From assembly GCA_032768795.1 (NCBI GenBank), contig CP136490.1:4464001-4528000 (forward strand): a stretch of DNA of 64,000 nucleotides, given 5' to 3'. The notes below the pieces were generated by a model. The model was not told the origin of the DNA. It made no database searches and saw nothing but the letters and a program-made list of their open reading frames with translations. Of this stretch, positions 1 to 12,475 are shown in pieces. Source of the DNA: Tremella fuciformis (Eukaryota > Basidiomycota > Tremellomycetes > Tremellales > Tremellaceae). The position numbers and the translations under genes were made by a program. Numbering within the stretch: position 1 is the stretch's first letter; the number at the start of each line of letters is the position of its first letter.

Positions 1-668
1 CGTCGCCGACAACGTCTCTTCGATATATTCGCCTAAATTCATCTTGTCCGCCTAAACTTGTCGCTACGTTGTCGTCATTGTATCCCACCACATAAATTCG
101 CCTGTGTTGTAAATCCGTACGCGATCACTATTTTGTACCCCAGCACCAAATCAGTAGCGGCTAGCGCACAGCTGCCCGTGGGGATCGACGCTTTCTATTC
201 CGCCATGGCGGGACAGCTCGCCGCACGCGGCTGGTAGCGAGTCTCCGACCTGCGCACACGCCCGTCAACCATAACGAACCCGAAACGACAGTACCCGACC
301 CCACAAGATCCCGAATGGTCCTCGCAGTTATCGAAATCACCCTGGCATTTGCCGATCCGTCACACGACACCCCCGCCCACTACCTTGTAGTGATTCCTAT
401 CCACGACTATCACTCCCTTCCCCTCTCCTCCCACCCCCCCCCCCCCCCCCCCCCCTACCATCCTCAGCTCATAGGCAAAGTATCAGCAGACTCTATGAAT
501 GAAACTTGAAATGTGCGAATGAGGTTGTCATTACATTTTGTCAGCCGCATGTCAGTGAAAGTCAGTGAAAGTCAGACCGCCAATTGATTCATGGGCATGG
601 CATTCATTGGTGTAGATCGTTACGCGAAGCGTCCTTGCTCTTCCTGGGCTGGTGTCATACGTCGTGCT
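1..668. other. intergenic left edge with poly-C tract
   Basis: No convincing gene. The short open frames here are low-complexity and lack splice or start support. The only notable element is a run of 22 C at 434-455. The interval lies downstream of the minus-strand gene that ends at 669, so part of it is that gene's 3' region. Confidence 0.6.
434..455. repeat. poly-C homopolymer, 22 nt
   Basis: Uninterrupted run of 22 C on the plus strand in an intergenic pyrimidine-rich stretch. One of three long C/G tracts in the window. Confidence 0.95.
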
Positions 669-2059
669 TCATTTCCGGCGCTTGGGATCCCGGTCCCTCG
701 CATCATCTCTCGAATGCGAGTGCGCATGACCCATGATCGACAAGCCATTGGGTCCGGGGCCTTTCGGTCCGCTCCCCTGCCCCTGCTCCTTCTCCTTCTC
801 TTTCTCTTTCGGTCTGTCGCGCGGCTGCCCATCTCGATTACGGTCTCGATGGTACTTGTCCCTGTCCCGCTCACTGTTTCTATCCCTGTCCCGATTTCTG
901 TCTTTGTCTCTGTCCCGATCTCTATCTCTGTCCCGTTCCCGATCGCGAGTATCGCTCCGACCGTCGTGCCGCCTCGAGTCGTCTGGCCTGTGGGAACGAT
1001 GTCGCGCGTCGGACTCGCGTCTGCCGGACGTGGTCTCGGCCCTGGATGTCTGGCTGGACGTGCTGGGTATCGCGGTCGATGCAGGCCCTCGAGCCGGGGG
1101 CTCTTTCCCGTCCAGCGCACCATATCGCGTGCGATACCCTTCCAGCTCGGCGCGAAGGGACTCGATGACACCCAGATGGTGCGTCAAGTCGGAGCTGTCC
1201 ATCAGTGCTGCTCTGCTCAACCTAGCCTAGACCTGTGTGGCATTGGGTATGACTCACTCCAACGAGCTAATCACTGCTTTCGACTCGTCCAACGCCTGCT
1301 GCCACGCCTCCGGGCTCGTGCGCCCCAGCTCAAATACCATCTCCCCCAGCTCTTCGTTCTCCTTCAAGAGACCCTTGAAGCGCTCTACGACCCCGGCCAG
1401 GTCGACCTTGCTCGGCAGGGCCGAGGAGGGCATTGGGCCAGATTCTGTGACACCTGCGGTGCTCGCAGACGTGGGAGACAGCAGCCCGTTCGGCGGCTTC
1501 TGCCCTGCGGTCGCCGAGGCTGAGGCGGGCGCGGAAGAGGTAGCTGGCCCGATGAAGGTGTATCGTAGTGCCTCGTTGTCTCGAGTGAGCTCGGCTATGT
1601 GGGTCTGGAGGATGTTCAGAGTCGGCAACAGCTCCTGCGGGATGACGATGCGCCCTTCGATCTGCGTCGGCGGCGGTGCGTCCTGTCGAGACTTGAGCAG
1701 TTGCAGCTCAGCCTTATGTCAGCCAGCAGTCCCGATCAGTGATGCCTGTGGACGCACCACTGCAGCATCACGCTCTCGCTCGACCTGCTCGAGCCGCATG
1801 CTCAGCCGGACCTCCGCTACAGACGGGAGGACCGGACTGGGCGCTCGACCAGCTCCCGCAGTCACAGACGACGACGAGCCCTCCATCTTGTCGTCCTGCT
1901 CATCAGCTCTACCCAGGAAGTTGCAGGGCATCGGCCAACCTCCTCCGGTGCTGGTAAGGCAGCTGCGGGCGTCAGCTGAGTGCCCACCGACTCGAGGATC
2001 TGGAAGGACCCACCATATTCGTTCTCCTTCTCCGGCGACCAGTCTACTTCCTCGTCCAT
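669..2059 (-). CDS. coiled-coil protein with Arg/Asp-rich tail, weakly WTAP/Mum2-like
   Basis: Four exons give a 419-residue protein: 1992-2059, 1758-1950, 1258-1712 and 669-1212. The introns are 41, 45 and 45 nt; donors include GTGCGT and GTGAGT, and a CTGAC branch point is visible. The start MDEEVDWSP at 2059 opens an acidic N-terminus. The middle is helical with heptad-like stretches (MRLEQVERERDAAV, then LLKENEELGEMVFELGR, then VIESLRAELEGYR). The last third is a run of RD/RE/KE dipeptides ending in PKRRK. The segment LLKENEELGEMVFELGR resembles the core coiled coil of WTAP, the splicing and m6A-writer adaptor, and charged tails are common in nuclear RNA-processing factors. That assignment is inference from short similarity; an unrelated nuclear coiled-coil protein is equally possible. 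Confidence 0.75.
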
Positions 2060-2342
2060 CTTGCTTCTCCCCGCGCAGAACACGGTCCGCGCCTGCGAGT
2101 GTGATGGAGGGATGATGAAGGAAATGTACAATATTGCGTGGAATTGGCGTGTCCTCGGTCTGAGCTCGGACCTTCGGCAACTCGTACCGCCGGCAAGTCC
2201 AGTCGACGACCATACTTTCACCATGAATTGTATCTTTCCTCGGCTGCCGTCAAATACGATGCTGCAGCTGTGACACCGCGATCCAGCAGATGACAGGAAC
2301 CGATCCGGCTGTGTTGTGTCGCCTGTCAGGGGTTCGGCCAAT

Positions 2343-3273
2343 ATGCGCCTCTTCATCGTCAAGATCCCCTTCGACGAGGTGACCGACCAAGTGAGCTTTC
2401 GCGCTAGCTTCCCGGCTCAAGCTCATGATCCAGGTTTTCGCCGAGCTTCTTCTTCACCTCGACAAGGAGAGCCAGGACAGGGTCAGCCGATTTCTTCTGC
2501 GCGAAGATGCAATCCGTACGTCGCGCTCTGCCTCATCAGATCCCCCTCACGCGAGCCAGGCAGTACAGTCGGACGGCTGCTACCGATATGGTATCTCCGT
2601 ACTCATCTCAATGTGTCCTGCTCTCTCCAGCACGGGGTAGGGCCTCATGGCAAGCCCTTTGTCAGCTTTTAGGACTTCCCGAAGGCAAGCTGAGAAGAAG
2701 ATCATGTATGAAGGCCGGAAGCTCCAGTACAACGTGTCGCACCATGGCCCATTCGTCCTGTTTGGGGTCACCGATACTGGTGGCGCCTCAGTGGGCGTGG
2801 ACGTCGCCGCCGTCCCCTCCGAAGACGAGTATCCTGACTTGGAAGAGGCATTACAAGAAGCAGTCAGCGGAAGGGCTCCCGTATGAGTGGAACTGATGCG
2901 AGTTTAGCTATCGCCCACTGAGCGGCGAGCCCTGCAGTCATCCGCCTTATCCGTCAGGGGCAAGATGCTGGCCATGATGTGGGCAGCAAAAGAGGCCTAC
3001 GTCAAAGCTTTAGGAGCAGGTGTCACTTTCGGCCTTCAAAGAATCGATGTGCATGTCAAAACCGACTGTCTAGTCGAAAGCATCGAGGTCGACGGGACAA
3101 ACATGCTGCACCAGAATTGGATCTGGTCATCGGGATGGCTGGACGACTACCAATTCGCATGGGTTGCAATCGACAGGAGCCATACTGTACAGCAAGGCCT
3201 TGAGCCCGAGCACCTTGCATGGAACGACCTGTGTGCCGATCTATCCAGCCTGAGACATGATCATGAGGAATAG
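2343..3273 (+). CDS. LYS5: 4'-phosphopantetheinyl transferase (Sfp/Lys5 type)
   Basis: Transfers the phosphopantetheine arm of CoA to carrier domains (alpha-aminoadipate reductase, fatty-acid, polyketide and peptide synthases). Exons 2343-2390, 2434-2515, 2569-2660, 2698-2880 and 2908-3273 give 256 residues, close to the usual family length. Visible landmarks are the N-terminal MRLFIVKIP, the LLGRLLP helix, the GKPF segment, the NVSHHG motif, the Mg-binding GVDV, and the signature WAAKEAYVKALGAG with its catalytic Lys-Glu pair. The fourth intron is only 27 nt if it ends at 2907, which preserves the LSPTE motif. A 42-nt alternative ending at 2922 is also in frame and would delete that motif. 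The gene converges on DDB1 with 49 bp between the stop codons. Confidence 0.93.
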
Positions 3274-3322
3274 CATCGTTGCCGTCTGTCATAAAGACAC
3301 TCGCTACATGGCAAACACGCAA

Positions 3323-6300
3323 TCAGTGAAGGCCGCTCACGCCTTCCAATATGCGAGTGACCTCTCTTCGGGTCGCAGGCTCTATCCCACCAGCCTGATT
3401 GATCTTCATAATCCTCTCGGGTGCGCTGCCGCCGGCTAAGATTGCCTCGGCCTCCTCGTCCGAAATCACATCGCTGTCCAGGAATTGCTCGACAAAGTCG
3501 CCATCGATGAAGCCGGCAGTATCGAGCTTGGCGAGCTGCTTGCCGCCTTGTCGCCAGATTCTCCAGCCGATCCTGCCCGGACCCTTGTGCAACTTGTCCA
3601 TGTTTCTCTGCAAGCCGTCCAGGGTCTTGGCCGCAAACGGAGTGAGCTCGCCAATAATTCCTATTCGGCCGTCGAGAGTGGCGAAGAGCACATCAGGTGC
3701 GATGAGCTCTGGGGCAGAGGAGGCTGGTGCCAGAGACCCCTGGGCAAACTGGGCAACGTCCTCATGCAAGCCAAATACGGCTGCTTGTTCCGGTCGCTCC
3801 TGTAGTCGGAATGTAAGGATATTTGAATGAGCCTGAAGCGTCAGCATGGAGTCACGAGTGTCGTGATGCAAGACGTACGTCTGCAACCACCACAGCTTGT
3901 CCACCATCCTTGATGCCCTCCATCGCGACGATACAGTGTGTCGCCATGTCTCGGCGGTCGCCGTTTATCTCTCCCGTATCTGGGTCAATCTCGAGCGACA
4001 GAAGACTCCTCATTCCATCACCGATGATCAGCCTCTTATCGGCATGCAGCTTTGAAGCCGAGGCCACGAAGAGGGACCGGGCCACAAAGGCCGAAGAGAA
4101 TGTGGAGGCCACAACAAGCTTGCCTCCACGAGGATCGAAGCGATACAGAGTGACCTGCCTTTAGGCGACAAGCCCCTATGCGGGTGCAGACATACCTTGC
4201 TGCCGGCGGCCACGGCCAAGAAGCCGAAAATGACTTTGCTGTCATGGACCGCACCGTCAGTGAGGACCTGTGCGACCCAACGCAACTCCATTTCACCCGT
4301 GGCGCTGGGTGTTGCCGCGTACAACGCAATTCTGCCAGATTGCGCAGAGATCAATGCCTGATCCGCCAGATCATCCATGCCCTCATCTGCCTCGGAAAGG
4401 AGGGCAATACCGACACACAGGTACGGTCGCCCTTCCAGAACCACATGACTGAGCGAGCTGACGATCTCGCGCTGTTGCAACTTGATCTCGGTGAGAAGGT
4501 CGAACGACGAGCGTTCGCGCAATTCCAAAAAGCTGGTTTGTCGAATGTCACCGGTACTCCGGTCTAACTTGCGCTCAGCTGCGCCCACAGCAAGGGCGTT
4601 CGCCTCCGGCAGGTTGACAACTTTGGCAGCGGAGCGATTTCCTAGGTCCAGAGTCTGAACATGAAGCTTCTTGAGACTGGTGATTTTGGTAAAGGAAAGG
4701 CCACTTGCGGACGCCATAGCCAGGCAAGTGCCGAGAGACGGTACGGATACTGAGCAAGCGGCTGTCACCCCCTGTTGATCAGCTCCGAGTGAACGATGTC
4801 GGCGAGACAGACCCTTTTTGCAACCGAGGAGAATTCGACGCGGCCTCTGGACTCGAACACAACCGACATACGCTCAGTCAGACCCACAGCAAAGATGTCG
4901 TCGTCACCATCCTTCAAGCCTGCAACTGCCTGGACTCGTAGCGGCCGGACACCCAGCGAAGATGCTTTGCGATCGGAGACCACCAATCCACCACCTTCTT
5001 CTGCCTGATCCAGTCTATACGAGATCATTGAGCCATCACTCAATCCAGCGATGAGTTGAACGCTACTGGTTTGCACTGAGGCGCCTAGGGATCTTCGTAG
5101 GTGTAGAGAGGAAGAGAAGGCTTGTTCCGAGATCGTTGTCGCCAGTATATCGGTTGAGCCAAGATTACTGAGCGTGTATAGAAGGATCTTCCTCGTCCAT
5201 GTCGCGACTGCGATGATTGGCGAGGGCACATTCTCTCCAGCGTATACGTTGAGGGAAGCAATTTCGGCCGGCGCACGATAGGAGCTGCTCCCAGTCAGTG
5301 AGGCTCGAAGATGAGATATGAACTGACACGAGCTGTCGGACTCCCGTCGGGTCAGCCTCGAGAATCACAAGCTCGTTACCGGGAACGGCTAGCACAACGA
5401 GTGACCCCGTCACCGCGCCAGCATTGATTTGGCGACCTTGTGCGCATGTCCAACTCGAGACAGAAGTCTCGCCTAGGCTATTCATGGAGAACACTCCGCG
5501 TGGGGTGACGAGGGTCAACGCGTTGGGTAGACTGCACGCAGCTAGCGTAGGCGATTGCGCGATCTCATCGGGGATGGGAGCGATTTCCATACGGGGGTGG
5601 ATATGCAGCAGGACAGTCGAGCTCGCCGTCGAAAGTAAAAGCGCTGGCCTGCTTCATTGAGCTAATTCTTGTGCCCAATCTGAGAGGAATCTCACCCCTC
5701 CGGCTGATCGATCTGCCACATACGTTCCACGCCATCCAATCCTGAAACTTCCAGAATGGTCTCTATGCCTACACCGCTTCGAATCGCTCGGAGAGAATTG
5801 CTGCAGGAAGCCCCCGACGCCACGACCAAATGAGACTACATTATTAGCGGAAGCACCGGCAACATCGTCTGGGCTCTTCATGTGAAGCTCACCAGACCAC
5901 CCCCCTCTTCTTCCACGATGCAAAGGTCCTTCACGGGCGCCAAATTCATCCATCGCTCTCTGATTTCCATAGCGAAATCTTCTTCTTCTACTCTTTCCAC
6001 ATTAACACCGTCTGCATCATCAATGCGGGATCGACCTTTGCCTTTTCTCGCCGATCCGGGTATCGCCCTAGGAGTCGATCGAGTCGGGGAGGAGCACATC
6101 GAAGATGCTGGATCCAACAATGATGAGTAGTCGGGCAGCCGCAAGACAGCAGAGTCGCCACACGCGGATGCGAGAAAAAGGTGTGCGCCACCGAGTGGGG
6201 TAAGAGATGAGGGCGGAGCGCACTGAGAATGAGATTCACTCGACCGATTTGTCTGGACTCACAATGCCAAGATCTGTCTTTACCACGGTAGTCGAGAACG

Positions 6301-7699
6301 ATGGCGAGAACGAGGGATCGGCGCGGACTGTCTCCCAGATAACCCGAGTCAGTCGGCCACTTTCATCGCCAAAGAGAGCTGTAGCGCCGTCTGCATGTGC
6401 ATCCAGCACGGCGGATCTAGGGGGATCAGCATCATCTCGACGACCAGATCCAAGCGTACGCAAGAACAGTGCCGAATCCTTGCCGCACACGCCAGAGGGG
6501 ACTCAGCGTCCATCTCTGGTCATTTTCGCTGACCGAACCCGTCATGCTCGACTTTCGGCGTTTCCCGATGCTGCCCGTCATCTCCGCTTGAGGGCTTCTG
6601 CGCGTGTTGCTTGCACGAGGGCTCGTAGCTGGTCCTGAAGACGCTGAGGTACGACGTGGTCGCGTTGGAGGTCGATCGTTTAGCTGCCACAAAACACTAT
6701 ACTCGTCACCGATGACGAGGAATGTCCGGAGGCCAACTGGAGAGGGTATTGGCACCACACGTCGTGCTGCCGGACACGAGAATGGCAATTCTTGGAAGTC
6801 GGTCGAGTCATCGAGAGTCACTCCGGTGCTTCTTGGCAGCATGACATTGACTGGTGCCGAGAGATCCGCAAAGGCTCGTGACGCTGAGAGCGTGCGGGCT
6901 TGCAAGAGGAGGTCCGACGTTGAGGTCTGATACAGGAACGCTAAGATGTGTTCACCGCTCGGCGCGCTCTCGGGGGCAAACGCAAGGTGAAGGAGATTGT
7001 GCTCTCGTATGCTTGTCGGTCAGCTTAGAATACTGTCTGATAGTAAGATCTTACTTGATGTTGAAGTTTGTCTTGATCTGCAACCGAGTGACCCCCTCTG
7101 GGTCCGCTACAGCGACATTGCTTGCGCGCCTTTTCTTGACGTCCTTGTCTTTCTCGATCTCGATTTCTATACAAGACAGAACGCCGACCCAAAGGCTGAC
7201 GATGACCGCTGTGTCTCTGCTGATCACGCCGGTAAAGAACTCGGCCAACCGAAGCGAGGGTGTCGGGGGCCGCAATTCATTCGAGCTGGTGACCACAAGA
7301 CTTGGAGACGGTGTTGGACTGAAGGCAACAAGGAGGAGTCGTGCACTCGGTGGCGCTGTCAATATCAGCAGGTGAGGTGCAGCGTCCTGCGAGTCAGTTT
7401 CGCCCCGCACCGGGATATCTGATTTGCCTTGACCACAGCCTTGGCGATTCCTGCGACACTGCCCCAAATCTTCAGTTCACCGCGCGGCACGAGACCATCA
7501 GGTGTTATGTCCCACACCTCGATCCTGTCTGGACGAGCAGTGATGAGCGAGGACGACCCCTTGGCGGTGAAGTCGTCGATCACCAGCGAATGTAGGACTG
7601 GCGTGGGTGCCAGGGCCTGAGTGGAGGTCAGCAAGATGCAGCCTGCATTTATACTTTTTTGCGGCCGCTCGTCACACTTACCGAGGCGATATAGAGCAT
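3323..7699 (-). CDS. DDB1: UV-damaged DNA-binding protein 1 (DDB1)
   Basis: DDB1 is the triple beta-propeller adaptor of CUL4 ubiquitin ligases, acting in nucleotide-excision repair and replication control. The multi-exon gene starts at MLYIAS (7699), followed at once by an intron. The N-terminal propeller reads PTPVLHSLVIDDF and SLITARPDRIEVWDI; the middle propeller carries many degenerate repeats (4.0-7.5 kb). The C-terminal CPSF-A-like part includes LFATLDGRIGIIGEL, TAGFIDGDFVEQFLD and the helical end REVTRILEG. One checked intron is 3833-3878 (46 nt, GTACGT donor, CTGAC branch), which joins VVVAD to AHSNILTFRL. Not every internal junction was resolved, so exact length is open; about 1,200 residues fits the family. 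CPSF1 is the nearest alternative, but the short C-terminus and FIDGD motif favour DDB1. Confidence 0.92.
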
Positions 7700-8093
7700 G
7701 ATGACGAGCTCTCCTTGCCTCGGTCCTCCTCTCGAGTGGAATCTGACACAGGAGAGGTGATTTCGATGAGTCCGTCTTTCGATGATGCTATAGATGGGAA
7801 GGGGAGAGGGGAACCGGGTGCGAGGAGCCCGAAGTGGAGGTCCCAAAGTGATCACGTGACTACATTGGCAGCCATCAAAGCCGTTGGGGAGGATTGGCTC
7901 GACGCTGTTCGGTCCATTCCGACATTCCCGCTCGCCTCCTCCAAGAGCGACGACGACGCAGCATTGTACATATCTTACACGACGAGAAAACCCAGCACGG
8001 CGCCTCACTGCGCTTCCGAGAGGAGTCCAAGCTCGTCAGGAGGAAGTGGTTGCATCGATCATTGGATGGGGAACCCCGGCTAATTCGGCGGTC
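7700..8093. promoter_or_regulatory. divergent promoter region, DDB1 / Zn2Cys6 factor
   Basis: The 394 bp between the divergent starts of DDB1 and the transcription factor must hold both promoters and 5' leaders. No clear TATA box was seen. Open frames run through it on both strands, but none has family features. Confidence 0.5.
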
Positions 8094-11000
8094 ATGTCCT
8101 CCTCTTCCTTCCCCCCGACACTGCACTCGGTCAGCTCGTCTGGTACGCAGACACCACCACCAGGTCTAGGTCAATCATTCCCGCCTGGGGATCTCAACAG
8201 ATCAATTTCCTCAATGCAAGGGTCGAATGGATCTCATGGTCCCGATTCGAGAAAACGCAAGGCCTCTCCTTCGTTGCCCACCGGTCCGAAAGACCGGAAA
8301 TCGTCCATCGGTGTCGATCCTTCGACCGATGATGATGGCGCATCCGTCACTGGTCGTGCTCCCAGAGAGAACAAGAGGACGAGAGTACATTTCTCATGCG
8401 TCGAGTGTCATCGGAGGAAGCAGAAATGCGACAGGAAAGAGCCATGTTCGCAATGTGTGGCACGGAAAGTACCTCATCTCTGCCGGCCATTCCTGAACGG
8501 GGTAGAGGACCCAGCCTCGTAAGTCTTGACCGCATCTCGTGCCAATGTTGCTGATACTCGCAGCGGTAGCGAAGTTGTTGGTCGCTTGACGACCATCGAG
8601 ACACTCCTGAACAGACTCATTGCCCAATCAACTGCGCCGATACCGTCAGCACTGCCGGCTCCAGTCTCCATCGACCCTTCGTTACCGGTACCCGATATCT
8701 CATCTCTGAAACCATCTGGCGAGGAGATCTTCCATCCTCGATCGACCCCTCCAGCTGGCCTTCGCCCTTCATTCCCTAACAAGCCACCACCTTCCGGCTT
8801 GTTCCCAAGCAATCTGTCCCACACGACCCCATCGAGTAGGACTGGATTCGGATGGGGGCTGAGGGAGGGTCGTCTGATCAACTTGCTGCCCGAAGAGAAT
8901 GCCGAGCTGCAGGACATCTTGCAAACACTCAAAGAGAGCGGTATCACGAAGGGACATCTCGAGTGGCTGATTGCTGGGGTACCAGGAAGAAGAATGGCCG
9001 ACAGTCTGGTCGAGCTGTATTTCAAGGACATCGAGTGGGCCTTCTGCATCTTTCAAGAAGCAGCTGATAGGGCAGCTGGACACGCTACAAGATGAATCGG
9101 GCATCATTCATGCGACGATATAATCTGTTTTTCGATTCCATCAACCGGAACCCGAGCAATCCAAAGATCGACAAGGACACTCTGAAATGGCTAGGGTTGA
9201 TGTTTATCGTGGTGAGCAGGTCTCCAGACGTCGATGGATCTAGCATTAATGCGCAGCTTGCGATCGCGGTCCTTTCTGCGCCCAATGACGTCGTCCGGGG
9301 AGAGGATCAGACTGCCTGGTCACGTCGCTTCTACGGATCGGCTCGCAGTGGTTTGGAGTACGCCAAAGCGCTACAGCGGGACAATCTCGACGTGCTGTTC
9401 GGTGGACTGCTAGCTTCGCGTTACATGCTGTTGACCCGGCGACCAGCTGAAGGCTCGACACCGCTCACTTGCGCCTTTCAGCTCGGTCTTTATCGCGACG
9501 GTACAGTTCTCAATATCCCGGACAAAAAGGAGATCGAGATCCGACGTCGAGTTTGGGCGCAACTGTACCATCTCGACCGCACAATTGCATTGCTTGTCGG
9601 ACGGCCAGCTGCGATCTCTGATGCCCACACCGATACGCGCATACCGGCAAATCTCGACGACGAGGAGCTGGATGGAGATTTCGATCCTGCTGGTCATCCC
9701 ATGACGAAGCCGACTTTATATACCTATGTCATTTTGAGGTCAGTTTGTCAGTCAGATGAGCGGACGGCATCGTGGACTCACACTGCAGGCATCGTCTGGC
9801 AGAGATCATGGGCCGGATTGCCTTCCATACATTTGCAATCCAGCTGCCCAAGTATCAATTAGTCATGGATTTGGATCGGGAGCTGTTGAGCTGGAGGGAG
9901 ACTCTACCCGGATATTTTGCTATGACTCATCCGGACACGAGTCACGACAAAGAGCATCCATATCTCTTCGTTCAGAGACATCTATTGGCGTGCGAGTGGT
10001 ACTATGCTCGAATTACTCTTAATCGGTGAGTACCCAAGGACTCGCACGAGTCTAGCTGATTGTCCAGACCTTACTTGCTCCGGCGCAAGGATTCTGACAG
10101 CCGATACGCCTACTCGAAGACAGCTGCCATCGAATCGGCCACTGCGGACCTGCTCAATCGTCGAGCTTTCATGATGGGCAAAGGCGACTTGGTCGTTAAT
10201 AGCGGCGGTTACCGAGTGTCAGTATTGCGTTGCTCTCCCGAGGCTGATCTGACTTGGGTAGTTTGAATTCCTACATGGTGCTTGGTGTTACGATCAAGCG
10301 TGAGTGTGTGCTTTGACCTTATCGGCGTTATAACTGACCTTCAGTCGAGCCAGACTCCCCGCAAGCCGACGAACTACGAAATCTGCTGAATGTAGTCTCT
10401 GGCAAGGCTCCAGATGCCCAGGGGCACACATCGGAGCCACTGGTCAAGGAAGAGCTCGCTATCGTAGAGTTTCTCACAGCGAAGGGCTCCGGCAAGACAG
10501 CAACTTCTCGGCCTACTGCAGGGAGGGGTCCGGGCGAGGGGGACGATCAGACTCCGGTCGACCTGTTGCTCGGATTGGCCAAGACTCGGTCAGGTCGAAG
10601 GGCCATCGAGGAGGAAAAGCGACAATTGCGGCTGCAGCAGCTACGGGAAGCGCAAGAGCAACGACAACGGCAGATGGGCGCAGGCTCGAACGGCCCTCAG
10701 ATTTCTCCTTGGGGCTACGAAGCCCCGCAGATGCCCGGTCTCAATGTCCAACAACCTTTCGCTGCCAATGGCTTCAGGCGTCCTCCCAGACCGCTGCAGC
10801 CTCCGCCCCCCAAAAGAGCAGATGGAACAAGCATGTGGGTGGACGTACCGTACGATGGACCGGAGTTCCCGCGTCATCAGCATGAATACTCGCCTCAAGC
10901 GGAGATGCGGCCCTCAGTGTCTCCTATCAATATGCCGTTTCCGCCGCAGCCGCAACCGCCACTACAGCCACAACAGGGACAGGGGATGGATCCCATCTTT

Positions 11001-11290
11001 GGCGACCAGGCTCCACCTCCCCCGCCGCCATTTGAAGTTGAGGCTTTCGATTTTGGAGACTTGGGCATCGAGGTACCCGATCTGCCTATCAGCCAGGGCA
11101 ACGGAGGACATTTCAACCCCTTTGCATTGGTCCAAACGACCGCCGAAGGGTAAGCCATCCTCGCTGAATGTCAAAAGCGAAGCTGATCAACAGGAGCCCG
11201 AACGATGGAATTATGGATGACGACACGCAGTTCCTGAACTTCCTCCTGACTCGCTTTGCGAATAGCAGTCAGCCGGAGATCATGCAGTGA
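8094..11290 (+). CDS. Zn2Cys6 fungal transcription factor
   Basis: Eight exons give 961 residues: 8094-8518, 8564-9034, 9076-9738, 9789-10025, 10068-10217, 10262-10299, 10345-11149 and 11194-11290. The binuclear zinc cluster is at about residues 105-135, with spacing C-x2-C-x6-C-x5-C-x2-C-x8-C (CVECHRRKQKC, then CSQC). Next come a short coiled-coil linker (VGRLTTIETLLNRLI) and the fungal-specific middle homology domain, recognisable from LVELYFKDID, WTRYKMNRASFMRRY, FQLGLYRDG and RRRVWAQLYHLDRTIALLVGRP. The tail is Gln/Pro-rich (after RRAIEEEKRQLRLQQLREAQ) and acidic, a typical activation region. Target genes cannot be deduced. The domain order matches many uncharacterised basidiomycete regulators. 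Confidence 0.93.
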
Positions 11291-11460
11291 GAATGGGTCA
11301 GCCTGTTTGGAGACGATATGTGTGGGATAGGCGAAGGGGATTAGCGCGAAGAAGATCTGGGTAAGAAGCATTGGTCAAAACAATGTGACATAGCATTCAC
11401 ATGTACACTTAGCATGCCATCCATAAATTGGAAAGCGAGCTGCCGTGGTGCGAAACGCCG

Positions 11461-12475
11461 CTATTTGATCTTGTCAAGCGGCCTGTTGAACCCTCCTCTC
11501 CTGTTCATGTACTGTCTCCATGTCCGTTGCTTGTTGACCTTGACCCCGCCTTCTGCGTTTTGACCGATACCGACGCCCTGACAATAAGCATGAACACCTA
11601 TCCAGTATAGTCACCGAGAAGCTCACCTTGGTCGTTCCGAACCCCCCGAAACCCATCATGGCAGCCATTGCCGGGTCCATTTCCCCTTCCTCGGCCTCTC
11701 CCTCATCGGCCTGCCCATCTCGGCCTTGAGAGTCCGCACGGTCCGGTCGGGGAGATGCTGTTGCAGATACAGCGCCGGACGCTGTTTCTGAGATTGCATC
11801 AGCTAAAGAAACGGGCAAGTGCGATTCTCTTAAGCTTGACTCACGACTGCTCGAGGCTCCTTCCTCACCGTACACCACGCCCCTTGCACGCTCCTCTTCT
11901 CTCCTACGGCGCCCTTCCTCGATAGCTCGGCGGTCGAGGGGGCGGTCGTAGTCGCCATCCCTGCCTCGGGGATGATAAGGTCCACCTCCTCTCGGCCCAG
12001 CAGGCCCGTATCCCCGTCCACCGGGTTGTCCATCCGGCCTTGGTGAGGGGCGGTACGGCTCGTTGTTAGGATTAGGGTCGTATGATCTTCCGGGTCCGTC
12101 TCTCGACCGTCCATCTCGCGGCTCCTCTTTCACACGAACTCTCTCCGGCTCGCGGGACTGCGGTCGACCTTCATCTCGACGCCGTTCGTACTCTATCTCG
12201 TCAGCTGGTGCTCGCGAGGTAGTCGCAACTAAGCGCTCACCTCTATCTCTCCCTTCGTAGCCACCTCTGCGTGCATCCCACTCTCTGCCGTACTCGCCAT
12301 TGTCTCGTCTACTAGGGCTTCTACTCCTTTCTCGGTCCCCACCTCGCCTGTCATCCCGATACTCCCGGCCGCCTCGATGATCGCGCTCGCGATCATACCG
12401 CTCTGTTCGGTCACGGTCGTATTCTCGTGACCTAGGCTCCCCGCCGCGTCCTTCTGGCCGGTCCCGGTAAGACAT
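11461..12475 (-). CDS. SNRNP27: U4/U6.U5 tri-snRNP 27 kDa protein (SNRNP27)
   Basis: Two exons (11627-12475 and 11461-11577, 49-nt intron) give 321 residues. The N-terminal two thirds is an RS/RD/RE-rich region from MSYRDRPEGRGG on, as in many spliceosomal proteins. The C-terminus is the conserved SNRNP27 domain: MAAMMGFGGFGTTK before the intron, then GVGIGQNAEGGVKVNK and RQYMNRRGGFNRPLDKIK after it. In the family this small domain contacts pre-B/B complex components near the 5' splice site. The protein is longer than the human one because of the charged region. The gene converges on the zinc-cluster factor, with 170 bp between stop codons. Confidence 0.94.

Noticed and set aside
591..1523. 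Long plus-strand open frame of 310 codons
   Set aside because: It is the complement of the RD-repeat tail of the minus-strand gene; its composition (Pro/Val/Ser dipeptides) is what reverse reading of that repeat gives, and it has no splice or family support.
7884..8093. Upstream in-frame extension of the zinc-cluster factor
   Set aside because: The frame is open but overlaps the divergent promoter, and the composition changes abruptly at MSSSSFPPT; the ATG at 8094 is the simpler start.
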